43,010 nucleotides of DNA from Candidatus Muproteobacteria bacterium. Its GTDB lineage: Bacteria > Pseudomonadota > Gammaproteobacteria > Acidiferrobacterales > SPGG2. Under the pieces are notes generated by a model that saw nothing but the letters and a program-made list of their open reading frames with translations, did no database searches and had not been told where the DNA came from. The translations under genes and the position numbers were made by a program. Positions 15,780 to 24,838 of this stretch are shown piece after piece (position 1 is the first letter of the stretch; every line of letters starts with the position of its first letter). The stretch spans positions 1 through 43,010 of the forward strand of contig QKEI01000151.1 in the NCBI GenBank assembly GCA_003251795.1, given 5' to 3'.

Positions 15780-16436
15780 ATGCGTTCCTACGGCCTCTCC
15801 AAGTCACGTATACTGGCCGGCATCTAGTGCCCCAAGCAGTTGTATTTAAAGACATACCATCCAGAATTCGCTGAGGAATCGGCTAGCCTGCAGGGCATCT
15901 TTACTGCTGGCAGCCGGGTCGGCGAGCTGGCACGGAAATCTTACCCTCACGGGCACCTGATCGGTCACGACCATGACCTCGAAAGCGCCCTGCGTGAAAC
16001 AGCTGCCGCGCTCGCGAGCCCCGGCAATGGCGTATTTTTCGAGGCCACGGTGGAGCATGACGGCGTGCTGGTGCGTACCGATGTACTTGAGAAACGACCC
16101 GACGGCGTAAGGGTCGTAGAAGTGAAATCAGCTTCCCGTATTAAGGATCACCATGTCTATGATTGTGCGATCCAGAGCTGGGTACTGCGTCAGGCAGGTT
16201 ATCGGCTTGCCTGCATCGAGTTAGCTTACGTCGACAGCAGCTTTGTTTACGATGGCGGTAACGATTACCAGGGACTGTTGAGACACGTGGATATGACCGG
16301 CGAGGTGCAGTCTTTTTCAGCACCAGTAGAGTCCATCTCGGGATGGTGGCGCAGTGCCGCGGCGTTTGATTTCCTGGTATCCTGCGCCGTATCTCGTGTT
16401 CTCGTAATGGTTGGACAACCGTGCCGGGACTGCTAA
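15780..16436 (+). pseudogene. N-terminal PD-(D/E)XK half of a DUF2779 nuclease, amber-interrupted
   Basis: Reading from ATG 15780 gives MRSYGLSKSRILAGI, then TAG at 15825-15827, then CPKQLYLKTYHPEF and onward. Family members carry a Gln or similar residue in that place (AGxQCPKxLYLKTYH), so CAG to TAG is the simple explanation. After the stop the frame is open to 16436. It keeps the PD-(D/E)XK nuclease residues: Asp in VRTDVLEK, Glu and Lys in VVEVKSAS and Gln in DCAIQSW. Homology fades after DYQGLLRHVDMTGEVQ (about 16315); the cysteine cluster and exonuclease part are absent. Restart at TTG 15840 would lose the first conserved helix. The missing part resembles the gene at 11356-12069. Confidence 0.75.
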
Positions 16437-16663
16437 AGCTGCTGATTCTTGTCGCGTTAGCGCTGCTGCTGGTGGTGATCGGGCGCAAGTTTCGGGCCCA
16501 CCGACGTGCAACTGCTGCGGCACGGGTTGCTACCGCGACAGTCAAACGCTTTGAAAGGCGCGAACGGCAACGGCGCAGGCGACATGAACGCCGTTCGGCG
16601 ATACGTCTTGAAGGGAACCGACGTCAGGGGCGTGGGCGCCGTGCGGACGATAATTTGGGCTGA
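16421..16663 (+). CDS. Small membrane protein with Arg-rich tail
   Basis: From GTG 16421 an 80-residue frame encodes one hydrophobic segment (LLKLLILVALALLLVVIG, about 4-21) followed by a strongly basic tail rich in Arg. It could anchor to the inner membrane with the tail in the cytoplasm, perhaps touching nucleic acid or ribosomes. It overlaps the end of the DUF2779 remnant by 16 bases and ends 12 bases before the GIY-YIG gene. No ribosome site is clear, so it is only probable. Confidence 0.4.
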   Translation: MPGLLKLLILVALALLLVVIGRKFRAHRRATAAARVATATVKRFERRERQRRRRHERRSAIRLEGNRRQGRGRRADDNLG

Positions 16664-16675
16664 GCGGTTGTTGCC

Positions 16676-16945
16676 ATGCACTGGTACGTCTACATGATCC
16701 GCTGTGACGATGATTCGCTGTACACGGGGATCACAGACGATGTCGAAAGGCGTGTCGCACAACATGCCGGTCGGCGCGGGGCCAAGTACTTTCGCGGGCG
16801 CCAGCCAGCACAAGTGGTTTATCTAGAAAGCGGGCATAGTCGTCGCTCCGCGGCGCAACGGGAGGCGGCAATCAAGAAAATGCGCCGTCCTGCCAAGAAC
16901 TGGCTAATTGCATCCGCCAGCAATGATCTTCCCGGCAAGCGCTAG
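16676..16945 (+). CDS. GIY-YIG nuclease-domain protein (UPF0213/YhbQ-like)
   Basis: An 89-residue single-domain GIY-YIG protein. The motif appears as WYVYMIRC and LYTGITDDVERR; the conserved GAKYFRGRQPAQVVYLE and AAQREAAIKKM with the catalytic-type Glu follow. E. coli YhbQ belongs to this group and has been linked to DNA-structure nuclease activity. The basic C-terminus fits nucleic acid binding. It follows the small membrane protein by 12 bases and may share its transcript. The true substrate is unknown. Confidence 0.85.
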   Translation: MHWYVYMIRCDDDSLYTGITDDVERRVAQHAGRRGAKYFRGRQPAQVVYLESGHSRRSAAQREAAIKKMRRPAKNWLIASASNDLPGKR

Positions 16946-16953
16946 ACGCGAGT

Positions 16954-16982
16954 CACAGGGTTCCCTGTGCATCTGCTATACT
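16954..16982 (+). promoter_or_regulatory. Palindrome and extended -10 promoter upstream of typA
   Basis: CACAGGG-TT-CCCTGTG (16954-16969) is a perfect inverted repeat. It lies immediately upstream of an extended -10, TGCTATACT with TATACT at 16977-16982, so it covers the -35 region. A repressor or activator may bind there. The predicted typA leader is about 220 bases, long enough for leader control. Confidence 0.5.
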
Positions 16983-17208
16983 GACGCCGGTTTGCCGCAG
17001 CCCGGTGTGCTGCCGAACCCTTCGCGGTAACCCCCTTCCGGCTAACCTCGAACGAGAGCTCGTCTTCACCTAGAGCAGCCGCAGGCCATGGGCCTACGGC
17101 ACATGACACTGGGGAGTAACCTGTTACTAAGTTGTTGGTCGGTACTTTTTCGCCCCTCGCGTGAGACGCTAGCGGCAGACAATATCGCTTATCGTGGAGC
17201 AAAACCTT

Positions 17209-19065
17209 ATGAACGGAGCGTTGTGCTCTTCCGCTGTCAATCAGTCGTCGGCGCAGCAGATCCGCAACATCGCCATCATCGCCCATGTCGATCATGGCAA
17301 GACCACGCTCGTCGATCAGCTGCTGCGGCAATCCGGCACGCTCGATGCGCGCATCGATTTGCCGGAACGGGTCATGGACTCGAACGAGCTCGAACGTGAA
17401 CGCGGGATCACTATCTTATCGAAGAACACCGCCATATGCTGGCGCGATTGGCGTATTAATATTGTCGATACGCCAGGGCACGCGGATTTCGGCGGCGAGG
17501 TGGAGCGCGTGCTCTCTATGGTAGACAGCGTGCTATTGTTGGTCGACGCCGTGGAGGGACCCATGCCGCAAACCCGTTTCGTTACCCAGAAGGCCTTCGC
17601 CCGCGGATTCACGCCGCTGGTGGTGATCAACAAGATCGATCGGGATGGTGCACGCCCGGAATGGGTCCTGAATCAGACCTTTGACTTGTTCGACCGGCTC
17701 GGTGCTACCGACCAACAACTCGACTTTCCAGTGATCTACGCTTCCGCGTTGGCCGGTTATGCCGGCACCAGACCCGATGTGCGTGATCAGGGCATGGTGC
17801 CGTTGTTCGAGGCTGTCATTACCCATGTACCTGCTCCACAGGTGGACCAGGATGGTCCGCTGCAGTTGCAGGTCTCGAGTCTCGATTACAGCTCCTATGT
17901 CGGGGTGCTCGGCATAGGCCGCGTTAGCCGTGGTCAGGTGCGGGCTAACACCACGGTCAGTGTCGTCGGTGCCGATGGCGCTATGCGCAGCGGGCGCTTG
18001 CTCGAGCTTTACGGTTTTCACGGGCTCGAGCGTCGGCGTGTGCCGGTGGCGAGTGCCGGCGACATTGTCATGTTCAGCGGCATAGAGGATCTGCGCATAT
18101 CCGATACCTTGTGCGATCCTGACTACCCGCAGGTATTGCCGGCATTGAAGGTGGACGAGCCGACCATCAGCATGACCTTTCAGGTGAACAAATCACCGTT
18201 CGCCGGACGCGAGGGCAGGTATCTGACGGCCTCCCAGATTAGACTGCGACTGGAGCGGGAGTTGAAGCACAACGTGGCGCTGCGAGTGGCGCCGACCGAG
18301 GATCCCGACAAGTTCCACGTGGCTGGCCGTGGCGAGTTGCATCTCGCGGTGTTGATCGAAACCATGCGCCGAGAAGGTTACGAGCTAGCGGTCTCCCGCC
18401 CCGAAGTGATTGAGCTCGAAATCGACGGCCAACGCCGCGAGCCCTGGGAGCTGCTGACGGTAGATTTCGAAGAGGATTACCAGGGCGCGGTAATGAGCCG
18501 TCTGGCCGCGCGCAAAGGCGAGCTGCTCAGCATGCAGCCCGACGGTAACGGTCGATTACGCCTGGATTATCGCATTCCCGCTCGCGGGCTGATCGGGTTT
18601 CGCACGGAATACCTTACGGCAACCGCAGGCACGGGGCTGATCTATCACGTATTCGACGGCTATGATCGTCGCGTGCCCGGCGCTATCGGTCAGCGCAACA
18701 ACGGTGTCATGGTGTCCACGGTCGACGGAAAATCACTGTCTTATGCGCTGTTCAACTTGCAGGAGCGGGGACGTCTATTCATCGGCCCGGGTGAAGCGGT
18801 TTATCAGGGCATGATCGTCGGTATACATAGTCGCGGTAATGATCTGGTGGTCAATCCCAGCAAAGGCAAACATCTGACGAATGTCCGTGCCGCTGGCTCA
18901 GACGAAAACATTCTGCTGACGCCGCCCGTGCGCTTGTCTTTGGAACAGGCCCTCGAGTTTATCGATGATGACGAGTTGGTGGAGGTTACCCCTACCAGCA
19001 TCCGGTTGCGCAAGAAGCTTTTGACAGAGAGCGAGCGCCGGCGCCGCTCACGTCAGCAAGTTTAG
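17209..19065 (+). CDS. typA: Ribosome-associated GTPase BipA/TypA
   Basis: BipA is a translational GTPase of the EF-G family that binds ribosomes and aids 50S assembly and stress or cold adaptation. All G motifs are present: AHVDHGKTT (G1), RERGITI (G2), [13 protein letters not shown] (G3), NKID (G4) and YASAL (G5). The C-terminal part has the BipA-specific region ([38 protein letters not shown]). It is about 618 residues. GGAG at 17196-17199 is nine bases from ATG 17209, favouring this start over an in-frame GTG at 17194, which lies on the ribosome site itself. Confidence 0.95.
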   Translation: MNGALCSSAVNQSSAQQIRNIAIIAHVDHGKTTLVDQLLRQSGTLDARIDLPERVMDSNELERERGITILSKNTAICWRDWRINIVDTPGHADFGGEVERVLSMVDSVLLLVDAVEGPMPQTRFVTQKAFARGFTPLVVINKIDRDGARPEWVLNQTFDLFDRLGATDQQLDFPVIYASALAGYAGTRPDVRDQGMVPLFEAVITHVPAPQVDQDGPLQLQVSSLDYSSYVGVLGIGRVSRGQVRANTTVSVVGADGAMRSGRLLELYGFHGLERRRVPVASAGDIVMFSGIEDLRISDTLCDPDYPQVLPALKVDEPTISMTFQVNKSPFAGREGRYLTASQIRLRLERELKHNVALRVAPTEDPDKFHVAGRGELHLAVLIETMRREGYELAVSRPEVIELEIDGQRREPWELLTVDFEEDYQGAVMSRLAARKGELLSMQPDGNGRLRLDYRIPARGLIGFRTEYLTATAGTGLIYHVFDGYDRRVPGAIGQRNNGVMVSTVDGKSLSYALFNLQERGRLFIGPGEAVYQGMIVGIHSRGNDLVVNPSKGKHLTNVRAAGSDENILLTPPVRLSLEQALEFIDDDELVEVTPTSIRLRKKLLTESERRRRSRQQV

Positions 19066-19081
19066 CGCTGCTCGATACCAA

Positions 19082-19528
19082 CTATTCTCTTGCCCCATGG
19101 CGTTCGAGCAGCGCGACGACGCTGCCGTGGTGCCCGGCGAGTGCAGCCTTCAGCGGCGTGACGCCGTTGTTGGCCTTGGCGTTCACATCGGCGCCGTTGC
19201 TGATCAACACCTCGACCACGTTCAATTGGCCTTCGCTGGCGGCGAGCAGCAGCGGTGTTTGCTCATACTTATCGCGCACATTCACCTCGGCCCCGGCGGC
19301 AATGAGCAGTTTCACCACTTCCGTGTGGCCCGTAAACGCGGCGACGTGCAGCGGCGCGAACCCCTCTACGTTTCGCACGTTCAGCCGGGCGCCCTTGTCA
19401 AGCAAACGTTTGACCTTATCGACATCGCCAGCCGACGCGGCGTCATGCAGCGATCCCGCTTGTACCAGAGGCGCAAGCAAAACGACCATTATGACGATGG
19501 CGCCCAATACCCAGCATCGTGAGCACAT
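19082..19528 (-). CDS. Exported ankyrin-repeat protein
   Basis: A 148-residue protein with an N-terminal signal peptide or anchor (WVLGAIVIMVVLLAPLVQAG) followed by ankyrin repeats of 33 residues: AASAGDVDKVKRLLDKGARLNVRN, FAPLHVAAFTGHTEVVKLLIAAGAEVNVRD, TPLLLAASEGQLNVVEVLISNGADVNAK and a last unit TPLKAALAGHHGSVVALLERHG. Ankyrin repeats bind proteins; bacterial periplasmic ones are often linked to catalase or envelope defence. GGAG six bases upstream of ATG 19528 supports this start rather than the longer frame to 19867. It is convergent with typA and divergent from the transglycosylase gene. Confidence 0.85.
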   Translation of the reverse strand: MCSRCWVLGAIVIMVVLLAPLVQAGSLHDAASAGDVDKVKRLLDKGARLNVRNVEGFAPLHVAAFTGHTEVVKLLIAAGAEVNVRDKYEQTPLLLAASEGQLNVVEVLISNGADVNAKANNGVTPLKAALAGHHGSVVALLERHGARE

Positions 19529-19744
19529 GTCCGGCTCCGTTACGTATCGGCACGGCAAACAACCGAGGGGTATTGTACGCGCGATTAAATGTAGAATGTG
19601 CACGAAAACCAGGAGAAACGTCGGTATACTCGACAGCCGGCAGTGTGCCCCGCCGAACGGTACCGCAGCATCCGCACGATGCGGGACAATCGGTATAAAC
19701 TCATGTGTAGCAGCGCACAAAACGGCATCCGGCACCGTCCGCAC

Positions 19745-19773
19745 TTGACGGCATGTACCAGGGTTCCTATTGC
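19745..19773 (+). promoter_or_regulatory. Possible promoter of the LysM transglycosylase gene
   Basis: TTGACG (19745-19750), a 17-base spacer and TATTGC (19768-19773) form a sigma70-like pair with a good -35 and a poor -10, at a fitting distance before the gene. It is a weak prediction. Confidence 0.3.
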
Positions 19774-19811
19774 TTAAGGTTATGCGCTGCCTTGCCTCAT
19801 GGACTGACGTA

Positions 19812-22022
19812 GTGAAAACCATCATGACTCGTTGGTGTTTGATCGTATTTGCAGTGTGCACGTGCAATGCTTACGCTGCCGATGCCTCGCAACAATTCCC
19901 GCGGCCTTCTGAGCTCGAGCCTGACGTCCGTTTCTGGATTCGTGTTTACACCGAAGTGGACACAAACGGCGGTTTTATCCATGACGAGCGTGATCTCAAC
20001 GTGATCTATGAGGTCGTGCAATTTCCGTCGACGTTAAGCGAGCGCGAGCGCCGACAGCAGGTTAGAACGAGGAAGCAGCATTATCGTACTATTTTGCTTC
20101 AGCTTGCGGGTGGCAGACGTCAGGGGCTGAACGAGGAGCAGCAGCATGTGTTGGATCTGTGGCCACCGGATGTCAGTCAGCAAACCCTACGGTCAGCCGC
20201 TTACCAGTTGCGCTTCCAGCTGGGTCAGGCCGACCGGTTTCGCGCGGGTCTGATTCGGGCCGGTGCCTGGGAAGACTATATTCGCCAGACATTGACGGAT
20301 ATGGACCTGCCTGTCGAGCTTGTGGCGCTTCCGCACGTGGAGTCTTCGTACAATCCCTTGGCCTATTCGCGCGTCGGTGCCGCCGGGATGTGGCAGCTCA
20401 CGCGTTCCACAGGGCGCCGTTACTTGCGCGTCGATAGCGTGGTCGATGAACGCCTCGATCCTTTCAGGGCCACAGTGGCGGCGGCACGGCTACTCGAGCA
20501 CAACCATGACGTAACGGGCACGTGGCCGTTGGCCATCACCGCCTACAATCACGGTGCGGCCGGAATGCGCCAGGCCGTGCATAAACTCGGTACCGACGAC
20601 ATTACCACCATCGTGCGCCAGTACCGCAGCCGCACCTTCGGTTTTTCCTCGCGCAACTTTTATCCGGCCTTTCTCGCTGCGATAGACGTGCATTTCAATG
20701 CGGAAAAGTACTTTGGCTCATTGCATCGCGAGCAGCCGGCTGACACCGAGCTCGTGCAGATTCCAGCGTTTATTACCGCGAATACGCTGCAGCGAGTGCT
20801 TGGTGTGGATCGCGCTATTCTGCAACAGAGCAATCTCGCGCTGCGGCCGGCGGTTTGGAGCGGTACCAAGTACATCCCGCGCGGCTACGAGATTCGCGTT
20901 CCGCGTGAGGTTCTGCGTGAACCCGCGGAGGTCGTGATCGAGCGTATCGCAGCGTCAGAGAAGTACCACGCCCAGCAGCGTGACCGTTTTTACCAAGTAC
21001 GCTTCGGCGATACGTTGGGCGACATCGCCACGCGCCTGAATGTCAGCGTTGACACGCTGGTCGCATCCAATGGATTGCATAGTCGCCATCGCATACAGGA
21101 AGGACAGATCTTGCGTTTGCCCCCCTACGAACCGACTGCCAGAAGCATTACGGGAGAAACGCCATTGGTTGACGGCCAGTACCAAGTACGCCCGGGTGAC
21201 ACCTTGTCGGTTATCGCCAATCGCTTCGGCGTGAGCGAGGACGCGTTGCTTGTGGCGAACGGGCTCTCCGACAAAGACCTGATACGCGCAGGGCAAGTGC
21301 TGCGTGTGACGCTCGCCGCGTCAGAGCAAGCGCAAGTGCGGGACACCCCGGCACACGCTACGGCGGCAGCAGACGCGGTATCTGCCGTGGCGCAAGAGGA
21401 GCACGAGATGACGCCGGCTGAGGTGGCCAAGGTGGAGTCGGCCGAGCCCGCCTCCGCCAGCGAAGCCGAGGCGCTCGGTCCGACACTACCGACAGCGGCC
21501 CATCCCGCGCTAGCGGCAGACCCGAGCGATTACTCAGTGGCTGCGGACAATACGATTGAGGTACAAGCGGTCGAGACCCTCGGCCATTACGCCGAGTGGC
21601 TCGAAGTCCGTACCGCCAGCCTGCGTAGTCTCAATCGCATGCGCTACGGCCAGCCGGTGGTGGTGGGTCGGCGTCTGCGCCTGAAGTTCGAGCGGATAAA
21701 TGCGGAAACCTTCGAGCAACGACGGCTCGCATATCATCGTGCCCTCCAGGAGGCATTCTTCGCCCGCTTTCAGATCAGCGACACCCGTGAGCACATCGTG
21801 CAGCGCGGTGAATCGGTGTGGATCTTGTCGCAGCGCCGATATGACGTGCCCCTTTGGCTGCTGCGTCAATACAATCCGGATCTCGATTTGAGCGCCCTGC
21901 GCCCCGGTACGCCGCTTATCGTGCCGCTGCTGGAGTCACGCGACGAACCCGTACCGGAGCCAGACAGCAAACCGGTGCCGCAGAGCGTGCAGCTCGATGA
22001 GCAGGTTTTGGGCAACCTGTAG
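19812..22022 (+). CDS. mltD: MltD-like lytic transglycosylase with LysM repeats
   Basis: A periplasmic wall enzyme of about 736 residues that cleaves the glycan strand of peptidoglycan with 1,6-anhydro product. A signal peptide ends near YAADA. The SLT domain carries LPHVESSYNPLAYSRVGAAGMWQL, with catalytic Glu near residue 177, and later TAYNHGAAGM. Two typical LysM repeats follow (from about residues 394 and 457), then a Pro/Ala/Glu-rich linker, a degenerate LysM (about 580) and a further one (about 660, HIVQRGESVWIL). The start may be GTG 19812 or ATG 19824. E. coli MltD has a lipobox and fewer LysM; no lipobox cysteine is evident here, so anchoring may differ. Confidence 0.9.
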   Translation: MKTIMTRWCLIVFAVCTCNAYAADASQQFPRPSELEPDVRFWIRVYTEVDTNGGFIHDERDLNVIYEVVQFPSTLSERERRQQVRTRKQHYRTILLQLAGGRRQGLNEEQQHVLDLWPPDVSQQTLRSAAYQLRFQLGQADRFRAGLIRAGAWEDYIRQTLTDMDLPVELVALPHVESSYNPLAYSRVGAAGMWQLTRSTGRRYLRVDSVVDERLDPFRATVAAARLLEHNHDVTGTWPLAITAYNHGAAGMRQAVHKLGTDDITTIVRQYRSRTFGFSSRNFYPAFLAAIDVHFNAEKYFGSLHREQPADTELVQIPAFITANTLQRVLGVDRAILQQSNLALRPAVWSGTKYIPRGYEIRVPREVLREPAEVVIERIAASEKYHAQQRDRFYQVRFGDTLGDIATRLNVSVDTLVASNGLHSRHRIQEGQILRLPPYEPTARSITGETPLVDGQYQVRPGDTLSVIANRFGVSEDALLVANGLSDKDLIRAGQVLRVTLAASEQAQVRDTPAHATAAADAVSAVAQEEHEMTPAEVAKVESAEPASASEAEALGPTLPTAAHPALAADPSDYSVAADNTIEVQAVETLGHYAEWLEVRTASLRSLNRMRYGQPVVVGRRLRLKFERINAETFEQRRLAYHRALQEAFFARFQISDTREHIVQRGESVWILSQRRYDVPLWLLRQYNPDLDLSALRPGTPLIVPLLESRDEPVPEPDSKPVPQSVQLDEQVLGNL

Positions 22023-22179
22023 CCACTCGACACCGCCGCCTGTTCGCGTCTCGCCCCAACCACATTGCTCGGCTGATGGGGAGCCGGTATTTACCGTGCT
22101 TCGTTCTCCCGCCTGTGGGAAAATGTCTTTGCTCGCGCATCGATCCGCGAGTTCCTGAACCTATGCAGCCGGGAGCCCC

Positions 22180-22992
22180 ATGAGCGCACACAAGACCCAG
22201 AACATGGCTTTGTTCTGCGATTTCGAGAATATCGCGCTCGGCGTGCGCGATGCCAAATACGCCGCCTTCGATATCCAGAAGGTTTTGGAGCGCCTGCTTC
22301 TCAAGGGCAACATTGTCGTCAAGAAAGCGTACTGTGACTGGGGGCGCTACAAAGACTTCAAGGCGCCGATGCACGAAGCGGCGTTCGAGCTTATCGACAT
22401 CCCGCATGTGCGCCAGTCCGGCAAGAACTCAGCCGATATCCGCATGGTCGTGGACGCCCTCGACCTTTGCTACACCAAGTCGCATGTTGACACCTTTGTC
22501 TGCATTAGCGGGGATTCCGATTTTTCCGCTCTGGTAAGCAAGCTACGGGAGAACAACAAGGTGGTCATCGGCGTCGGTGTGAAGAAGTCGACCTCCGATC
22601 TGCTGATTGCGAACTGCGATGAGTTCATCTATTACGATGACTTGGTACGAGAGGGCGAGCAGCAACGCCGCGCCAAACGCAAGTCGGGCGTCGCCAAGAT
22701 GGCCCGCAAGTCGGTACCGGGGGCACAGGAGGAGAAACAGCAGGAAGCGTTGGATCTGGTGCTGGCAACGGTGGAGGATCTATTCGAGGAGCGTGGCGAC
22801 GAGGAGAAGGTGTGGGGATCGATGGTTAAACAGGCTCTCAAACGACGCAACCCGGGTTTCAACGAGAGCTATCATGGTTTTCGCACTTTTGGCAAGCTGC
22901 TGGAAGAGGCGCAGGCGCGCAAGTTACTAGAGCTCGAGTACGACGAGAAATCGGGCGGCTACATCATCAAGCGTTTCGCGCACGAAGAATAA
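22180..22992 (+). CDS. NYN-domain RNase-like protein with LOTUS domain
   Basis: A 270-residue cytoplasmic protein. The N-terminal NYN (PIN-like) domain has the acidic residues of the family: FCDFENIA, KNSADIRMVVDALDL and CISGDSDFSALV, likely to hold Mg and cut RNA. The linker is basic (RRAKRKSG). The C-terminal 75 residues fit an OST-HTH/LOTUS domain (KVWGSMVKQALKRRNPGFNE, FRTFGKLLEEA), an RNA-binding module known in germline RNA proteins and in bacteria. GGGAG five bases before the ATG supports the start. It is monocistronic. The target RNA is unknown. Confidence 0.9.
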   Translation: MSAHKTQNMALFCDFENIALGVRDAKYAAFDIQKVLERLLLKGNIVVKKAYCDWGRYKDFKAPMHEAAFELIDIPHVRQSGKNSADIRMVVDALDLCYTKSHVDTFVCISGDSDFSALVSKLRENNKVVIGVGVKKSTSDLLIANCDEFIYYDDLVREGEQQRRAKRKSGVAKMARKSVPGAQEEKQQEALDLVLATVEDLFEERGDEEKVWGSMVKQALKRRNPGFNESYHGFRTFGKLLEEAQARKLLELEYDEKSGGYIIKRFAHEE

Positions 22993-23038
22993 AATTTTGC
23001 CGAGGAGTTTGACCGGCACACGCTTCCGATCGAGCAGA

Positions 23039-24289
23039 TTAAGGGCGTGCAGAATTCCGATCGCCGGCAAGATCCTGCGGGCGCAAGTAGCTGAAGCACA
23101 GTCGGCCAATCAGCATAACAATCGCCACGTGCAGAAAAGCAAGGCCCCAGCCGAAGGGCGACATGCCGCCAGCCAAGTCCAGAGTCCAACCGATAGCGAG
23201 CGGTCCGAAAAACCCGCCGGCATAGCCGAGCATGGAATGCAGGGCCAGGGTTGCACCGCGACGATGCGCCTCGGCGGCGCCGGCTGCGCCTGCTGTCAGC
23301 GATGAGGAATCGAGCCAGACGACGAAGCCATACAGCAGCACAAGCCCGCACGCGAAGACATAGTTGGCGGGTGCGAGGAAGCCGATAACGGCTGCACAGC
23401 AGATGGAACCCGCCATCGACAGTCGTACGAGGTGTTGCCTACCCAGACGGATGGATAATTCGTTACCGCTAACGCTCGCCCAGGTGCCAACGAGTCCTAT
23501 GGCTGTGGCAATCGCGGCTGGCGCGATCCACGGGTGCGTCTCGTTACTGTGCGCGGCAATATACGCCAGGAAGGCCACCGCCCAACCACGTAGCGCATTG
23601 AGCTCCCAGGTATGTGCGCAATAAGCGATGGCGTAGGCCATGGCCGAGCGATTGCGCAGAACTGGGCGGAAATCAAACAGTCTACCTTTGTCCGTCGCCG
23701 CTTGCGGTTTGCGTACCGGTGATGGTCCCACAAGAAAAACGATCAGCCACGCGAAAACAGCACAGGCGGCCGCGCTCATAAACGCGGCGCGCCAACCGAG
23801 CCAACTGGCGATTGTTCCTGCAAAAACAAATGACAATGCGCCCGAAATACCGAGGCTCGCCGCATGTCCGGCTACTGCGCGCGACATCAACCGCAGGTCC
23901 ACGCGGTCTGCAAGTAGCTTGAGGCCGGTCATGTAGGTGCCCGCCCAACCGATACCACCCACTACGCGAGCCGCCGCCGCTCCCCAGAACCCGTCGGCGA
24001 CTGCCGCGAATCCTAGATGACTGATAATGGTGAGGCCGACACCGCTGAGATATACCACGCGCGGATCCACGCGGTCGGTTAAGGTGACAAGGACGGGCAC
24101 CGACAGCGTATAGCTTGCGTAAAAGATACCTGTAATCCAACCGGCCTGGCTGTTAGTAAGGCTCCAACGCTCGATAAATCCCGGGAGTAGTGCCGGCCAG
24201 GTAAACGCGCCGATCTGCACGAGCACCTGCGCTGCGCACACGAGTATTACCAGGCGCAAGGGTGTAACGCTTTGCGCAAGTGTCGGCAT
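23039..24289 (-). CDS. MFS transporter, cyanate permease-like
   Basis: A 416-residue major facilitator with about 12 membrane segments. The N-terminal half has QAGWITGIFYASYTLSVPVLVTLTDRVDPR, typical of the loop 2-3 motif, and VVGGIGWAGTYMTGLKLLADR; the C-terminal half has LHSMLGYAGGFFGPLAIGW. It resembles the cyanate/NNP-type group of organic anion carriers, but the substrate cannot be read from the sequence. A long cytoplasmic loop lies between segments 6 and 7. It stands alone, with no ribosome site noted. Confidence 0.85.
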   Translation of the reverse strand: MPTLAQSVTPLRLVILVCAAQVLVQIGAFTWPALLPGFIERWSLTNSQAGWITGIFYASYTLSVPVLVTLTDRVDPRVVYLSGVGLTIISHLGFAAVADGFWGAAAARVVGGIGWAGTYMTGLKLLADRVDLRLMSRAVAGHAASLGISGALSFVFAGTIASWLGWRAAFMSAAACAVFAWLIVFLVGPSPVRKPQAATDKGRLFDFRPVLRNRSAMAYAIAYCAHTWELNALRGWAVAFLAYIAAHSNETHPWIAPAAIATAIGLVGTWASVSGNELSIRLGRQHLVRLSMAGSICCAAVIGFLAPANYVFACGLVLLYGFVVWLDSSSLTAGAAGAAEAHRRGATLALHSMLGYAGGFFGPLAIGWTLDLAGGMSPFGWGLAFLHVAIVMLIGRLCFSYLRPQDLAGDRNSARP

Positions 24290-24340
24290 TTAGATTGTTA
24301 TGGTCGTTGCTTGGGGAGTGGCGGAGGTAGAGTCTAACAA

Positions 24341-24360
24341 TGGCGAGAGATGCCTCGCCA
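24341..24360. repeat. Perfect hairpin between two leftward genes
   Basis: TGGCGAG-AGATGC-CTCGCCA forms a seven-base-pair stem, about 50 bases upstream of the MFS start. There is no clear U-tract on either strand. It may be an operator or an RNA structure. Confidence 0.4.
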
Positions 24361-24439
24361 GTGGATAGTCTGGGTCGCGGGAGTCAGCTTGCTTGCGACT
24401 GCGTCCTAGCGTAAGAAGGGCGTGGAGCGCTAGATGCGA

Positions 24440-24838
24440 TCAGCGACGCTGGATCGGACCACCTTGTAGGCCGCCGGGACCGCCGATACCCCCCATGCCT
24501 TTTTCTGGAACGATGATTGAGGATGCTGCTTCACGGCGAAGTTCCTGTAACTCCTTGACCGCTTCCTGAATGGCTTGCTTGGCCGTTTCGGAAAACTTTT
24601 CTGCTGCTTGCTTGAGGGAATTCGCATCGATCTCGAAAGACAGCGGCAGTGCACCGGCGGCCGTGAGAATCTGGGTTTGACCTAGATACTGCACTTGTCT
24701 CGCGTTATCGGCAGAGCCATCTGCCTTGACCGGCGTGAGTCGGCGGATGGTGCCCACCTTGCGATCAGTAAAGATCTCCTCGCGGTAAAGGTCCGAGGGG
24801 TCCATTTTCGGTTCGGTGATCTTGGTTTCAGTCGGCAT
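24440..24838 (-). CDS. Conserved small cytoplasmic protein, unknown function
   Basis: A 132-residue protein with no signal peptide. I recognise the segment LYREEIFTDRKVGTIRRLTPV, followed by QVQYLGQTQILTAAGALPLSFEI, as a recurrent gammaproteobacterial family of unknown function. A helical coiled-coil region (about 75-110, rich in Ala, Glu and Lys) follows, and the C-terminus is Gly/Pro-rich (GMGGIGGPGGLQGG). The frame is open to 24949, but the upstream residues fit no family; ATG 24838 or ATG 24844 is the likely start. No ribosome site decides between them. Confidence 0.75.
   Translation of the reverse strand: MPTETKITEPKMDPSDLYREEIFTDRKVGTIRRLTPVKADGSADNARQVQYLGQTQILTAAGALPLSFEIDANSLKQAAEKFSETAKQAIQEAVKELQELRREAASSIIVPEKGMGGIGGPGGLQGGPIQRR

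Noticed and set aside
17194-17208. GTG start of typA five codons upstream
   Set aside because: The GGAG ribosome site overlaps this GTG and is correctly spaced for ATG 17209.
19529-19867. N-terminal extension of the ankyrin protein
   Set aside because: ATG 19528 has a good ribosome site and starts a signal peptide; the longer form would hide that signal and cover the divergent gene start.
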